Origin: Corallococcus sp. CA053C
GTDB taxonomy: Bacteria; Myxococcota; Myxococcia; Myxococcales; Myxococcaceae
Assembly: GCF_003611675.1 (NCBI RefSeq)
Contig: NZ_RAWA01000006.1
Span: forward strand, 1-64,000
Direction of reading: 5' to 3'
Length of the DNA stretch: 64,000 nucleotides
A program made the translations under genes and the position numbers. The notes beneath the pieces were generated by a model. It was not told the origin of the DNA. It made no database searches and saw nothing but the letters and a program-made list of their open reading frames with translations. The first letter of the stretch is position 1. Every line of letters starts with the position of its first letter. Positions 21,901 through 29,457 of this stretch are shown here, one piece after another.

Positions 21901-22263
21901 GCCAAGGGCTTCGCCAAGGACCTGCTCAAGGACGGCGTGGACGCCTTCAAGGAGGTCGCCAAGGCCTGGAAGGACAACCTCACCGAGGGCGGCAAGGAGC
22001 TGCTCGTCGCCGTCGCGGACCTGGGCGACGCGGGCGTGGACGCGCTCAAGGACCTGGCCGGCGCGGGCGGGCAGCTCGCGGAGGCCGCGGTGGGCCACCT
22101 GGACGACCTGGCGCGCAAGGGCGTGGAGACGGCGAAGGACGCGCTCGAGGGACTCGCGAACCTCCCCGGCGAGGTGGGCAAGCTCGCGGGCGACGCGTTC
22201 GACTCGGTGACGGACTTCCTCGACGACCTCATCCCGGACGTCGACATCCCCTTCGTCGGTTAG
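18955..22263 (+). CDS. Very large Ala/Lys-rich alpha-helical protein, unknown function
   Basis: This is a 1102-residue protein. The start at 18955 is preceded by GGAGAG, and the frame begins MSRPVDGGS. The first 50 residues are almost only Ala, Arg, Glu and Lys, followed by a disordered leader with QLFQRDEFTPG. From about residue 110 the protein is nearly all amphipathic helix. Around residues 575-640 lies a hydrophobic Gly/Ala-rich stretch (GIALDLTGVGVAADVGASVL) that could insert into a membrane. The last 400 residues repeat a unit such as LGEKGLDTLKFIAQNPGE / LGEKGLDLLAWTATHPGE / AGEKAVETLRYVAENPGE. I recognise no family. No Sec signal is visible. It may be an exported or surface-active helical protein; colicin-like and LEA-like folds are alternatives. 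Confidence 0.75.
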   Translation: MSRPVDGGSAAAAAAAAAARAAAEAAARAAAAAAKAAAEAAAKAAAAAAAKEQAKPQVQLFQRDEFTPGNNSRALNKLTGESPAPFAPLDAGKPAAAPVGAQGPQGTKPEPHAEALPDKPEDLPKLFPELKDKKKEDLQKAYDSLNKLGTGSFSERATALGELASQFPETVPNALERLGVQDSKLAKLATNSEALTSLGTLTDPKKSVLEKAQASLTLAKSAGDIFKPEDLKGVLDTTLKGLPSAEKLIGAIGKWTDPNASAADKAKATLELGSALKGFVGDKFPDLANDLRKLDGPLRAAGAAITLLDPNAKPQDKALAAAQLLAEVPDLKKNLTGFADLLKGAGVTNATDVAQQGARLADVKVKGLDPSLASKLTPQQLQKLDAAATKLGGPESMESVLKGITDPKSLDTLVGQLDTLDAAAGKRLVSTLGGLEHKVLNEALSDPKTAEQLTKLASKLDDDAGKVLAKAVTEMDSGALKALLKFTDGVGADALNTTVKGLGPLLDKAGSKLVGQGLKVMEKVLGKVGVEITADVAGKVFKNLAKVVPVAGALPNAIDAVKYEKEAAELHGKNNDLGYFAHTIATLNVADAGLGIALDLTGVGVAADVGASVLLGAAELALDIGFSQEKAKFEADPEGYKAPGWMKAVNLAGAAAQGPAGLVQLATYYGPEGAAQLAQWGVETAAKGAVKLAEFAGVSQAEAAGEGLKTTAAFIHKMADVVRNPSKYGEAIAKQAAETFDAVIAKGGEIAKEAKKVLGNVVDEAKKLGEKGLDTLKFIAQNPGESAKLAFEGIKSIVNSGVDLATDAGKAVYKKAVETLNDLQAGWDKLTGAAKEKAKELIDGAKNLVSSTVNKAKELGEKGLDLLAWTATHPGEAATKAKEAITDAMAKGGELAKKAWDSVKALGSKGAEVAESVVRGLANAGEKAVETLRYVAENPGEAAEAVRDWAGKTLSDMARKGGAAAKAAATAIKDFVDKRLDWAKGFAKDLLKDGVDAFKEVAKAWKDNLTEGGKELLVAVADLGDAGVDALKDLAGAGGQLAEAAVGHLDDLARKGVETAKDALEGLANLPGEVGKLAGDAFDSVTDFLDDLIPDVDIPFVG

Positions 22264-22275
22264 TCGCCCCCGCCG

Positions 22276-23838
22276 TCAGTGGGCCGCGTCCACGGGCCCG
22301 GCCGGTGAGGGGCCGGGCTTCTTCATGAAGACGATGAGGACGGACGCGGCCAGGAAGGTGAGGGCCAGCATCAGGAAGCCGCTGTTGAAGGCCTTCACCA
22401 ACGCCTGCTCGCTGATGCGGTGTTGGAGCACCGCGAGCGCGGCGGAGTCAGGCGCGAACAGCCGGCTGCCCGGGCCCGCGCGCAGCGTCGCGAGCTGCTC
22501 CTGGACCCACGGATCATAAGCGTCCACGTGCTGCGTGATGGCGGCGTAGGCGCGGTGCGACTCGCGGTCCAGGATGGTGCTCATCCACGCGGTGCCGATG
22601 GAGGCGCCCAGCTCGCGCGTGAGGCTGAAGAGCGCCGTGCCCGCCGGCCGCTGGGAGGCGGGCAGGGCGGTGACGGCGAGGAAGGTGAGTGGGACGAAGC
22701 CGAACCCTGTTCCCACCGCGCGGATGAACAGCGGCGTCACCAGCGTGGACAGGTCCGCCTGCGCCGTCAGGTGGGCGTTGAGCCACAGGCTGGTGAAGAT
22801 GCCCACGTTGGCCACCACCAGCAGCAGGCGCGGATCCACCCGCGTCACCAGCCGACCGGCCAGCGGGAAGATGAGCAATTGGATCCACGTGCCGAAGAGG
22901 AACACCCGGCCGATGTCGAGCGCCCGGTAGTGCATCACCGTGCCGCAGTAGAGTGACAAGAGCAGCGACCCGGCGAAGATGGCCGTGCCGATGAGGAAGT
23001 TGAGCCCCGTCGCCGCGGAGTAGGCCCGGTTGAGGAAGATGCGCAGCTCCACCACCGGGTGGCGCGTCTCCAGCTCGTGGCTGATGAACCCCACCAGCGA
23101 GATGCCCGCCACCACCGCGAGCACCGCGATGGTGGCGCTCTCGAACCAGCCCTCGCGGTTGCCCTCCTCCAGCACGTATTGCAGGGACACCATGCCCACC
23201 GCGAGCAGCACGATGCCGAAGCGGTCCACCGGCTTGCGCTCCGCCACGAAGCCGGGCTGGGCCAGGTGCTTCCACGCCACCCACGCGGAGAAGAGGCCGA
23301 ACGGGACGTTGATGAGGAAGATCCAGTGCCACGACGACAGGTCGATGAGGTAGCCGCCCAGGCTGGGGCCCAGCAGCGGCCCGGTGATGGCGCCCATGCC
23401 GAACAGCGCGCCCGCCATGCCGTGCTGCCGCTCCGGGTAGCGGGAGAACAGCACGCTCTGGGACGTGGGGATGATGGCGCCGCCGCCCAGGCCCTGGAGC
23501 ACGCGGAACACCACCAGCGACAGCAGGTTCCACGACAGGCCGCACAGCACGCTCGCGGCGGTGAAGATGAGGATGGACGCGGTGTAGTAGCGCCGGAAGC
23601 CGAAGCGCTTCAGCAGCCAGCCCGACAGCGGGATGATGGTGATGTTCGCCATCGCGTAGGCGGTGGACACCCAGGCGATCTGATCCAACGGCGTGCCGAA
23701 GCTCGCGCGGATGTCATTGAGCGCCACGTTGACGATGGAGATGTCCAGGAACGCCATCAGCCCGGCGAACATCGCGCCCATCGTGATGAGCGTCTTGTTG
23801 CCCTGGAGCTGCGTGTTCTCTTCGGCGGCGGCGCTCAT
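22276..23838 (-). CDS. emrB: DHA2-family MFS drug efflux pump (EmrB-like)
   Basis: This 520-residue inner-membrane antiporter has about 14 helices, as in the EmrB/QacA group. Visible signatures are FLDISIVNVALNDI in helix 1, a helix 2-3 loop with LLKRFGFRR, RVLQGLGGGAIIPTSQ (motif B) and GAITGPLLGPSLGGYLI (motif C of antiporters). It overlaps the EmrA-like gene by ATGA and would form the pump of a tripartite system spanning the envelope. No outer-membrane TolC partner is present in the window. The gene ends 12 bases from the convergent helical-protein gene. Confidence 0.92.
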   Translation of the reverse strand: MSAAAEENTQLQGNKTLITMGAMFAGLMAFLDISIVNVALNDIRASFGTPLDQIAWVSTAYAMANITIIPLSGWLLKRFGFRRYYTASILIFTAASVLCGLSWNLLSLVVFRVLQGLGGGAIIPTSQSVLFSRYPERQHGMAGALFGMGAITGPLLGPSLGGYLIDLSSWHWIFLINVPFGLFSAWVAWKHLAQPGFVAERKPVDRFGIVLLAVGMVSLQYVLEEGNREGWFESATIAVLAVVAGISLVGFISHELETRHPVVELRIFLNRAYSAATGLNFLIGTAIFAGSLLLSLYCGTVMHYRALDIGRVFLFGTWIQLLIFPLAGRLVTRVDPRLLLVVANVGIFTSLWLNAHLTAQADLSTLVTPLFIRAVGTGFGFVPLTFLAVTALPASQRPAGTALFSLTRELGASIGTAWMSTILDRESHRAYAAITQHVDAYDPWVQEQLATLRAGPGSRLFAPDSAALAVLQHRISEQALVKAFNSGFLMLALTFLAASVLIVFMKKPGPSPAGPVDAAH

Positions 23839-25055
23839 GGCGCGTCCGTGTAGACGGTGGCCTCGGCGCTCATGCCCGGACGCAGCTCCACGTCGGGCCG
23901 GCCGTCCAGGCGGATGAGCACCGGCACGCGCTGCACGACCTTCACGAAGTTGCCGCTCGCGTTGTCCGGCGGCAGGAGCGCGAAGCGGGAGCCGGTACCG
24001 TGCGACAGGCTCTCCACGCGCCCCTCGAACTCGCGCCGCCCGAACATATCGAAGCGCACCCGCGCGCGCTGGCCGGGCCGCACGCGCTCCAACTGGTCCT
24101 CCTTGAAGTTCGCCACCACCCAGACGTCATCGCGCGGAACGATGGCCATCAGCGACCGCTCCGGGCCCACCGTCTGCCCCTCCTCGACCGAGCGGCGTGA
24201 CACCACCCCGGCCCTCGCCGCGCGCACCGTGGTGTAGGAGAGGTTCAGCTCCGCGAGCCGGACGGCCGCTTCCGCCTGCTGCACCCGGGCCTCCGCCAGC
24301 GCGAGCACCGCACGTGCCGCGGCGAGCTGCTCGGTGGTTGTCTGCGCGGCCGTCAGGCGTCCGCGCGCCAGCGTCACGCCGCCGTTGGAGCCGGCCACGG
24401 CGGCGCCCGCGGACATGCGCCGGGCCCGCGCCTGCTCCAGCTGCGCGTCCGCCGCGTCGAGCTCCGTCTGGCGCAGGTCCACGTCCGCCTGGGCGAGGGC
24501 CTTCTGCTCGAAGAGCGTCCGGGCGCGGCGCAGGTTGGTGGCCGCGAAGAGCTGGCGCGACTGCGCGGCGGTGATCTCCGCGTCCGCCTGCGCGATGGCG
24601 GCCTTCGCGGACTCCAGCGAGGAGGTCGCGGAGGTGAGCCCGCCCTCCGCCTGCGTGAGGGACGCGGGCGCGGTGCGTTCAGTGAGGGCCAGCGCCGCCT
24701 TCGCGCTGTCGGAGGCGGCGCGTGCGGCGGCGAGGTCCGCGCGCGCCGCGGCCAGCCGGGCGGCGAAGTCCTCCGGATCCAGCTCCACCAGCACCTCGCC
24801 CGCCTCCACGCGCTGGTTGTCCACCACGGGCACGCGGCGCACCTGGCCCGCCACGCGCGAGGCGACGTTCATCACCCGCCCTTCCGCCTGGGCGTCGTCC
24901 GTCGTCTGCTGGCCCAGGTGCAGCAGGGACCAGCCCCCGGCGAGCAACCCCGCGCCCACCGCCAGGGCGCCCATCAGGAGCGGGGTGCGGCGGCGCTCCT
25001 TCACGGCGGGAGTGGAGGACTCCGGCGCGGAGGGGAGGGCGGCCACGGCGCTCAT
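23835..25055 (-). CDS. emrA: EmrA/HlyD-like periplasmic adaptor
   Basis: This 406-residue membrane-fusion protein has one N-terminal membrane helix (GALAVGAGLLAGGWSLLHLG), a lipoyl half-motif (VAGQVRRVPVVDNQRVEAGEVLVELDP split by the hairpin), a long alpha-helical coiled-coil hairpin from about residue 90 to 240, and a beta-barrel end (RAARAGVVSRRSVEEGQTVG, GQRARVRFDMFG). It links the inner-membrane pump with an outer-membrane channel. The ATG at 25055 overlaps the stop of tetR (ATGA), and its stop overlaps emrB in the same way. Confidence 0.92.
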   Translation of the reverse strand: MSAVAALPSAPESSTPAVKERRRTPLLMGALAVGAGLLAGGWSLLHLGQQTTDDAQAEGRVMNVASRVAGQVRRVPVVDNQRVEAGEVLVELDPEDFAARLAAARADLAAARAASDSAKAALALTERTAPASLTQAEGGLTSATSSLESAKAAIAQADAEITAAQSRQLFAATNLRRARTLFEQKALAQADVDLRQTELDAADAQLEQARARRMSAGAAVAGSNGGVTLARGRLTAAQTTTEQLAAARAVLALAEARVQQAEAAVRLAELNLSYTTVRAARAGVVSRRSVEEGQTVGPERSLMAIVPRDDVWVVANFKEDQLERVRPGQRARVRFDMFGRREFEGRVESLSHGTGSRFALLPPDNASGNFVKVVQRVPVLIRLDGRPDVELRPGMSAEATVYTDAP

Positions 25056-25636
25056 GCGCCCTCCTTCGTCAGCAGCTCCGCGCCCCACTTCTTCGCCGCG
25101 TCCAGGAACTCGTCACCCAGCTTCGTGCCGCGCATGGCGCGGGCCAGGGACAGGGCGCCGTACATCATGGCGATGACCGCCACGGCCTTCTCGCGGTGGC
25201 GCGCTCCCGGGCCGATGAGCTGCGCGAACGACTGGATGAACCCCTCCAGCTCCGACTCCAGCGCGCCCCGGTAGGGCTCGCCCGTGCGCGCCAATTCGGC
25301 GGTGATGTTGGGCAGCGGGCAGGTGGGCGTGGCGGCGTCGCGGTGCTTGGGCGACAGGTAGCGCTCCAGCACGCGGCGCGCGGGGTTCCTGGGCGCCTCC
25401 TCCTTCGCCTTCTTCAGGAGCGTGTCCCAGACCGAGTGCGCGGTGCTCCGGAGGGTCTCCGTGAACAGGTGCTCCTTCGACTCGAAGTGTCCGTAGAAGC
25501 CCCCCACCGTGAGCCCGGCCCCCTTCATCACATCCATGATGGAGCTGGCCTGGATGCCCCGCTCCAAGAGCAACGCGGCGGCGGACGCGAGGATGGCGTC
25601 GTGCGACTTCTGCTTCTGCTCCGTCTTCTGGGTCAT
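25052..25636 (-). CDS. TetR-family repressor of the efflux operon
   Basis: This 194-residue regulator starts at 25636 (MTQKTEQKQK). The N-terminal helix-turn-helix is typical: ILASAAALLLERGIQASSI, MKGAGLTVGGFYGHFESKEHL. The C-terminal ligand domain (CPLPNITAELARTG) resembles regulators of the AcrR/NemR-like group. It is the first gene of a three-gene operon with the EmrA- and EmrB-like genes, all overlapping by ATGA. A perfect-looking palindrome lies directly before the start codon, so it most likely represses itself and the pump until a toxic ligand binds. Confidence 0.93.
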   Translation of the reverse strand: MTQKTEQKQKSHDAILASAAALLLERGIQASSIMDVMKGAGLTVGGFYGHFESKEHLFTETLRSTAHSVWDTLLKKAKEEAPRNPARRVLERYLSPKHRDAATPTCPLPNITAELARTGEPYRGALESELEGFIQSFAQLIGPGARHREKAVAVIAMMYGALSLARAMRGTKLGDEFLDAAKKWGAELLTKEGA

Positions 25637-25640
25637 GATG

Positions 25641-25670
25641 GATGATAGTCGTAATATTTCGACCATCATC
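25641..25670 (-). promoter_or_regulatory. TetR operator palindrome upstream of the efflux operon
   Basis: Arms 25641-25651 and 25660-25670 form the inverted repeat GATGATAGTCG / CGACCATCATC (10 of 11 pairs) around an 8-base AT-rich spacer (TAATATTT). It begins 4 bases before the tetR start codon, where a bound repressor would block transcription or initiation. The AT-rich spacer stands out in this GC-rich DNA. Confidence 0.82.
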
Positions 25671-25696
25671 CGTCAAGGCGATGTGGGGAGGCGGGC

Positions 25697-26896
25697 TCAG
25701 GGCTTCTTCTTGCGGGAGCCGTCCTCGTAGAAGGCCTCGTCCTCCACGAGGCCTCCGTCCGGGTTCCAGCGCTTGCGCTCGGTGACGCGGCCCTGCTTCC
25801 ACTGTGAGTCCTCCACGAGGACGCCGTTCTCGGCCCACACCTGGCGCTGGCCCTCGGCGTCGCCCTGGACGAAGTGCTCGCGCAACTCGGGGCCTCCGTC
25901 GGGGAGGAAGGACTCGCTCAGGCCCTCGCGCACCCATCCGCCGTAGCCTTTGCCCCGGAGCTGGTTCTGCCGCTCGCGCAGCGCGCCGGTGTCGTCGAAG
26001 ATGGACTCCACCGCGCGGTCGCCCTTCACGACGAGCTCGCGCTTGCGCTCCCCGTTCTGGAAGAACTCCACGCGCTTGAGCTGTTCGCGGCCCTTCCAGG
26101 TGATGACCTGCTTCTTCGCGCCGTCGTCGAAGAACTCCGTCTCATCGCCGTCCTTCTCGCCCCGAGCGTAGGTCGTGGAGCGGCGAGGCTTCCCCGCGCG
26201 GAACTCCGTGCTGACGCCGTCGCGCAGGCCGGCGGCGAACGCGGTGGAGGCGGTGCGCTCACCCTTGGCGTCGAACGTCTCCGTCGCCCCTTCGCGCAGC
26301 CCGTTCTTCAGCGGGATGACGGCGCGCTTCTGGCCCGTGGGGTGGAAGAACACGAGCGGCGAGGGGCCCTTCCAGACGCAGTCCTTGATGCCCGCCTCGC
26401 GCGAGGACTGGAGGCCGCACCCGGCTTCGGTCAGCCGCCCGCTCTCGTCGTAGTCCGCGTAGGTGCTCTTCGCGTCCTCGGGCTGTTCATCCGTGCGCCG
26501 GGACACCTTGCCGTTGCGGTGGTAGCGCAGCGACTCGCCGCGAGGATTGTCGTCGGCGTACTGCGTGCTCTCCACCAGCTTGCCGTCCTCGAAGCGCTTG
26601 AAGCCGCCGTGCCGCTTGCCGGCGCGGTACTCCTGCTCCACGGCCCGGCCGCCGGGCCAGCGGCGGATCTCCCAGCCGTCCTGCTTGCCGTCGCGGAACG
26701 AGACGGTGTGCGTCTCCTGCTTCGTGTCCTCGTCCACGCAGCGCACGGTGCCGGTGAGCTTCGCGGTGGAGCTGCCATTGTCCAGGTTGATGGGCTGGCC
26801 CTTGAACTGGCAGTGCTCCACGGCCCAGGACGGGGCCCCGAGCAGGGACACGGACAGCACGACAAGACGCATCACGGATGGCGCGCGCATGGGCAT
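25697..26896 (-). CDS. Exported MORN/YwqK-like repeat protein
   Basis: This 399-residue protein has a signal peptide (MRLVVLSVSLLGAPSWA). The body is a run of short beta-hairpin repeats of MORN-variant type, each with a G-x-x-x-x-x-x-x-W/Y-x-x-G pattern: RDGKQDGWEIRRWPGG, YRAGKRHGGFKRFEDGK, YHRNGKVSRRT, NGLREGATETFDAKGE, AGLRDGVSTEFRAGK, WAENGVLVEDSQWKQG. Such proteins are often called YwqK-family; the molecular role is unknown. The start may be 26896, 26890 or 26872. It is not obviously part of the efflux operon. Confidence 0.75.
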   Translation of the reverse strand: MPMRAPSVMRLVVLSVSLLGAPSWAVEHCQFKGQPINLDNGSSTAKLTGTVRCVDEDTKQETHTVSFRDGKQDGWEIRRWPGGRAVEQEYRAGKRHGGFKRFEDGKLVESTQYADDNPRGESLRYHRNGKVSRRTDEQPEDAKSTYADYDESGRLTEAGCGLQSSREAGIKDCVWKGPSPLVFFHPTGQKRAVIPLKNGLREGATETFDAKGERTASTAFAAGLRDGVSTEFRAGKPRRSTTYARGEKDGDETEFFDDGAKKQVITWKGREQLKRVEFFQNGERKRELVVKGDRAVESIFDDTGALRERQNQLRGKGYGGWVREGLSESFLPDGGPELREHFVQGDAEGQRQVWAENGVLVEDSQWKQGRVTERKRWNPDGGLVEDEAFYEDGSRKKKP

Positions 26897-26962
26897 TCCA
26901 CGGGAGGGGTGCGGAGGTTCCGGGCCACCCTAGCCTTGAGGCCGGGGCCCTGGAACCGCGTG

Positions 26963-27007
26963 CTTCCGGGCCCACACCCGCCACGTGCGCGGCGGGGGAC
27001 CCGGAAG
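26963..27007 (-). terminator. Nested hairpin after the cysteine-protease gene
   Basis: Outer arms CTTCCGGG (26963-26970) and CCCGGAAG (27000-27007) enclose a second stem CCCGCC/GGCGGG. It lies 19 bases after the stop of the minus-strand protease gene and before the MORN-like gene, which fits a terminator separating the two. There is no T-tract. Confidence 0.5.
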
Positions 27008-27026
27008 GTGCTTCAAACGGACTGCG

Positions 27027-28400
27027 TCACTCGAAAGTGAAGCCGAGCCGGCCGGTGCCGGGGCCGAAGTTCGTGTTGCCAGCGGCGATGTCGCTGCCGC
27101 GCAGCCAGCTCGTGCGGCCCTGCATCGGGTCGGTGACGAGGTACTCGCGGTTGGCGCCCTGGCCGCGCACGTCGGAGAGCATCAGCGCGTGTCCGCCGCC
27201 GCCGTTCCACAGCACCGCGATGGGCACGTCGATGCCGTCGCGAAGCAGCCGGTCGGAGCGATCCAACGCGGCCTGTCGGGACTGGGGGTTGTCCGCCACC
27301 GTGTGGGTCGTGTAGCGGTGGTTGTTGGAGGGCGCCACGCCCGCGTTGAGGATGTCGCGCATGGCGGTGTCGGTGACGCCCAGGCTGGGGCCCGTGCCCC
27401 CGTTGCGAGGCCGCGCGACGCCGCCGTTGGCCTCCAGCGTGGCGCGCTGTTCGCGGCCGATGGCAGTGGACGCATTGAGGCTGTGGATGGGCTCCCCGTG
27501 GAGCTGGCGCGCGTAGATGGGGTCCGCGTCCGCGCGGGCGATCTGCTGCGCTGTGGGGACGCACGAGTCGTCGAAGCGCTGCTGGAGCGCACCGGCGCCG
27601 CCGTTGGGGGCGATGACGGTGGACGTGCGGGCCAGCTCCGCGCGCGGCGTGCCGGCGATCTGCCCGGCGAAGCGGGCCACGTCGTCTATCTCCCGCGTCG
27701 TGTCGCCGAAGGTGTTGCGGATCCGGTCGAAGAGGCCGGGCGACTCCAGCTCCCCGCGCCGTGCGCCCACGGCCTTGAGGGTGAGCGCCCGCTCCATCTG
27801 CGGATCCGCGCCGGGGACGGCCTGGCCATTGCGCGTGCCCGCGTTCTGGAGGGCGCCCTGCAGGGTGTTGAAGTCCCGGCCCGTCATGCCGATGACGGCG
27901 CGAGCGGCATCGCGGGCCTGGGACGGGCCCATGACGCCTTCCTGGCCGGCGGCACCGGTGCCGCGAGGCTCCGCGACGGCGCGCGTCAGGGTCTCCACGG
28001 TGTCGCGGCTGAGCCGGTCCGGCCGCGTGGCCTGCATCGCGGTGAGGTCCAGATAGGTGCGCGTGGCGCGGTCCGCGTTGGGCGTGTTGAGCACGTTCTG
28101 GCGCAGGAACTCCGTCGCGTGGGTGCGGTCGGCCGGGGACATCGTGGCCAGCCGGCCCTGGAGGGCGGTGTTCGTCTCCAGCGTCAGCGGTTCGGCGCGA
28201 GAACCGGCGGCGGGCGCCGCGGGCCGGGCGGCCTGGGTGGCCTGCGTGGGACGAGCCCGGCGGCCGATCTCGGTGCTGTCGGCCTGGAAGGTGTCCTGGG
28301 TGTTGAAGCCCCGGGTGACAGGCGCGCGCGGTGCGACGGGCGGCTGCGATTCCGGCAGGCGCGTCTGGGTGACACCGGTGGATTGGATGCGGACGGACAC
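27027..28400 (-). CDS. Papain-like (C39-type) cysteine protease with disordered leader
   Basis: This is a 457-residue protein. GTG at 28400 is the likely start because GGGGGAAG lies four bases upstream. Residues 1-70 are disordered and Pro/Ala/Arg-rich, with TRGFNTQDTFQ. A helical middle region follows. The last 190 residues carry a papain-like triad in order: Cys280 (DDSCVPTAQQ), His404 (GGGGHALMLSDV) and Asp424 (YLVTDPMQGRTSW), as in C39 and bacterial transglutaminase/protease-like effectors. No Sec signal is present. It may be a secreted peptidase or effector. It stands alone between hairpins. Confidence 0.65.
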   Translation of the reverse strand: MSVRIQSTGVTQTRLPESQPPVAPRAPVTRGFNTQDTFQADSTEIGRRARPTQATQAARPAAPAAGSRAEPLTLETNTALQGRLATMSPADRTHATEFLRQNVLNTPNADRATRTYLDLTAMQATRPDRLSRDTVETLTRAVAEPRGTGAAGQEGVMGPSQARDAARAVIGMTGRDFNTLQGALQNAGTRNGQAVPGADPQMERALTLKAVGARRGELESPGLFDRIRNTFGDTTREIDDVARFAGQIAGTPRAELARTSTVIAPNGGAGALQQRFDDSCVPTAQQIARADADPIYARQLHGEPIHSLNASTAIGREQRATLEANGGVARPRNGGTGPSLGVTDTAMRDILNAGVAPSNNHRYTTHTVADNPQSRQAALDRSDRLLRDGIDVPIAVLWNGGGGHALMLSDVRGQGANREYLVTDPMQGRTSWLRGSDIAAGNTNFGPGTGRLGFTFE

Positions 28401-28521
28401 GGACTTCCCCCTCTGCATGAGGCAGCAGCCCTGGGATTGTCTCCCAGGAGAGGGGGAAGTTGCGTCCTAACCGGAAAAAACCTCTTTCCCTGTGTGGTGA
28501 GGTCCTACCCGGCGGACGGGC

Positions 28522-28665
28522 CTACGGCTTCGCGACCCCGCTGCCCACCGTGGTTGCCTTATTCCGCAGGGCCTCCCACAGCCCCGCGTGGTTGAGCAGG
28601 ATGTCCTTGATGCCGCTCCGGACGGTTTCGGAGTTCAACGCCTGCTTGCTCATCTCGAGCTGCAT
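28522..28665 (-). pseudogene. Short C-terminal fragment, restriction-subunit-like
   Basis: This is a 47-residue frame (MQLEMSKQALNSETVRSGIK followed by DILLNHAGLWEALRNKA). The pattern resembles the end of type I restriction endonuclease HsdR-like proteins as I remember them; this is not certain. No other part of such a gene is present nearby. With the damaged capA next to it, it suggests a zone of repeated gene loss. Confidence 0.35.
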
Positions 28666-28680
28666 GGACGCCCTGCAGGC

Positions 28681-29391
28681 TCAGTCGGTTGAGGTCGAGA
28701 CGAACTCGATGCACGAGGTGGGCAGTCCGGAGTCGGGCCGAGGGGCGATCAGCCTTGTAGGAAGCTGTTCGGTCGTGCAGCAGCGTTCGAGATAGGCGAC
28801 CACCCGCCTGCCTTCGTCGCTGTCCGCGGACACGTGTATCGGCTCGTTGGCCGGATTGATGATCGCGGGCAGGAAGCCGGCGGAGATGCGCCCGGACGGC
28901 GCGATGTGGATCACCGCCGCGCCGGTCAGCCTGGAATCCTGGTGAAACGGCAGCAGTGGGTAGCCCTGCCGCGGGCGAATCATGAACTCGCCGAACTTGC
29001 GGGCCCATGCCGCCATCTCTTCCGGCCGTCCCACGCCCAGGTAACCGTCTCTCGCAAGGCGCTCAGCAAGGTTCGGCAGGTCGAACACATAGTGTCCCAG
29101 ACCGTAGAAGATGGGTTTTCCGGAATGGAACTCGACACCGCGGAGCATGTGATGATGGTGGCCCACGACGATGTCGGCCCCGTTGTCGATGGCGAGCCTG
29201 GCCGTCCGTCGTTCGTGGTCGGTCAGCGAGAACGGCACGGTGGAGTCACCCCAGTGGAAGCTGACGACGACGATGTCTGCCTTCGCGCGTGCTTCGGTGA
29301 TGCTGTTGTCGTCGCGGTCCACGAAGACATCGCCCACAGCGAGGATTGACAACCCGGGTCCATCGGGATGAGCGATGTTGTTTGAGGCCAC
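28681..29391 (-). pseudogene. CapA-family protein with large in-frame internal deletion
   Basis: The frame encodes 236 residues. It starts normally for CapA-type metallophosphoesterase-fold proteins (LSILAVGDVFVDRDDNS). At about residue 30 (near base 29301) it jumps directly to the late part of the family: KADIVVVSFHWGDS, GADIVVGHHHHMLRGVEF, PIFYGLGHYVFDLP. Full-length members are about 380-420 residues; around 150-190 residues are missing, including the NCEGP/NNH metal-binding region. The reading frame is kept. It lies head-to-head with the NRPS gene, 66 bases away, and is probably inactive. Confidence 0.75.
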
Positions 29392-29457
29392 GGCTCACTC
29401 CTACATCCTGCTCGGATGCGTTCCTCGTGCCTTCTACCATTGCTTCCAGGAGCTCCC

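Noticed and set aside
18673-22098. A 1141-codon open frame on the minus strand
   Set aside because: It lies exactly opposite the helical-protein gene and is open only because of the extreme GC-rich codon use there; its product is low-complexity Arg/Leu/Val with no start signal or family signature.
22290-22325. GC hairpin near the end of the efflux pump gene as a terminator
   Set aside because: It lies inside the emrB coding region and lacks a T-tract; the two convergent genes are only 12 bases apart, so no separate terminator can be supported.
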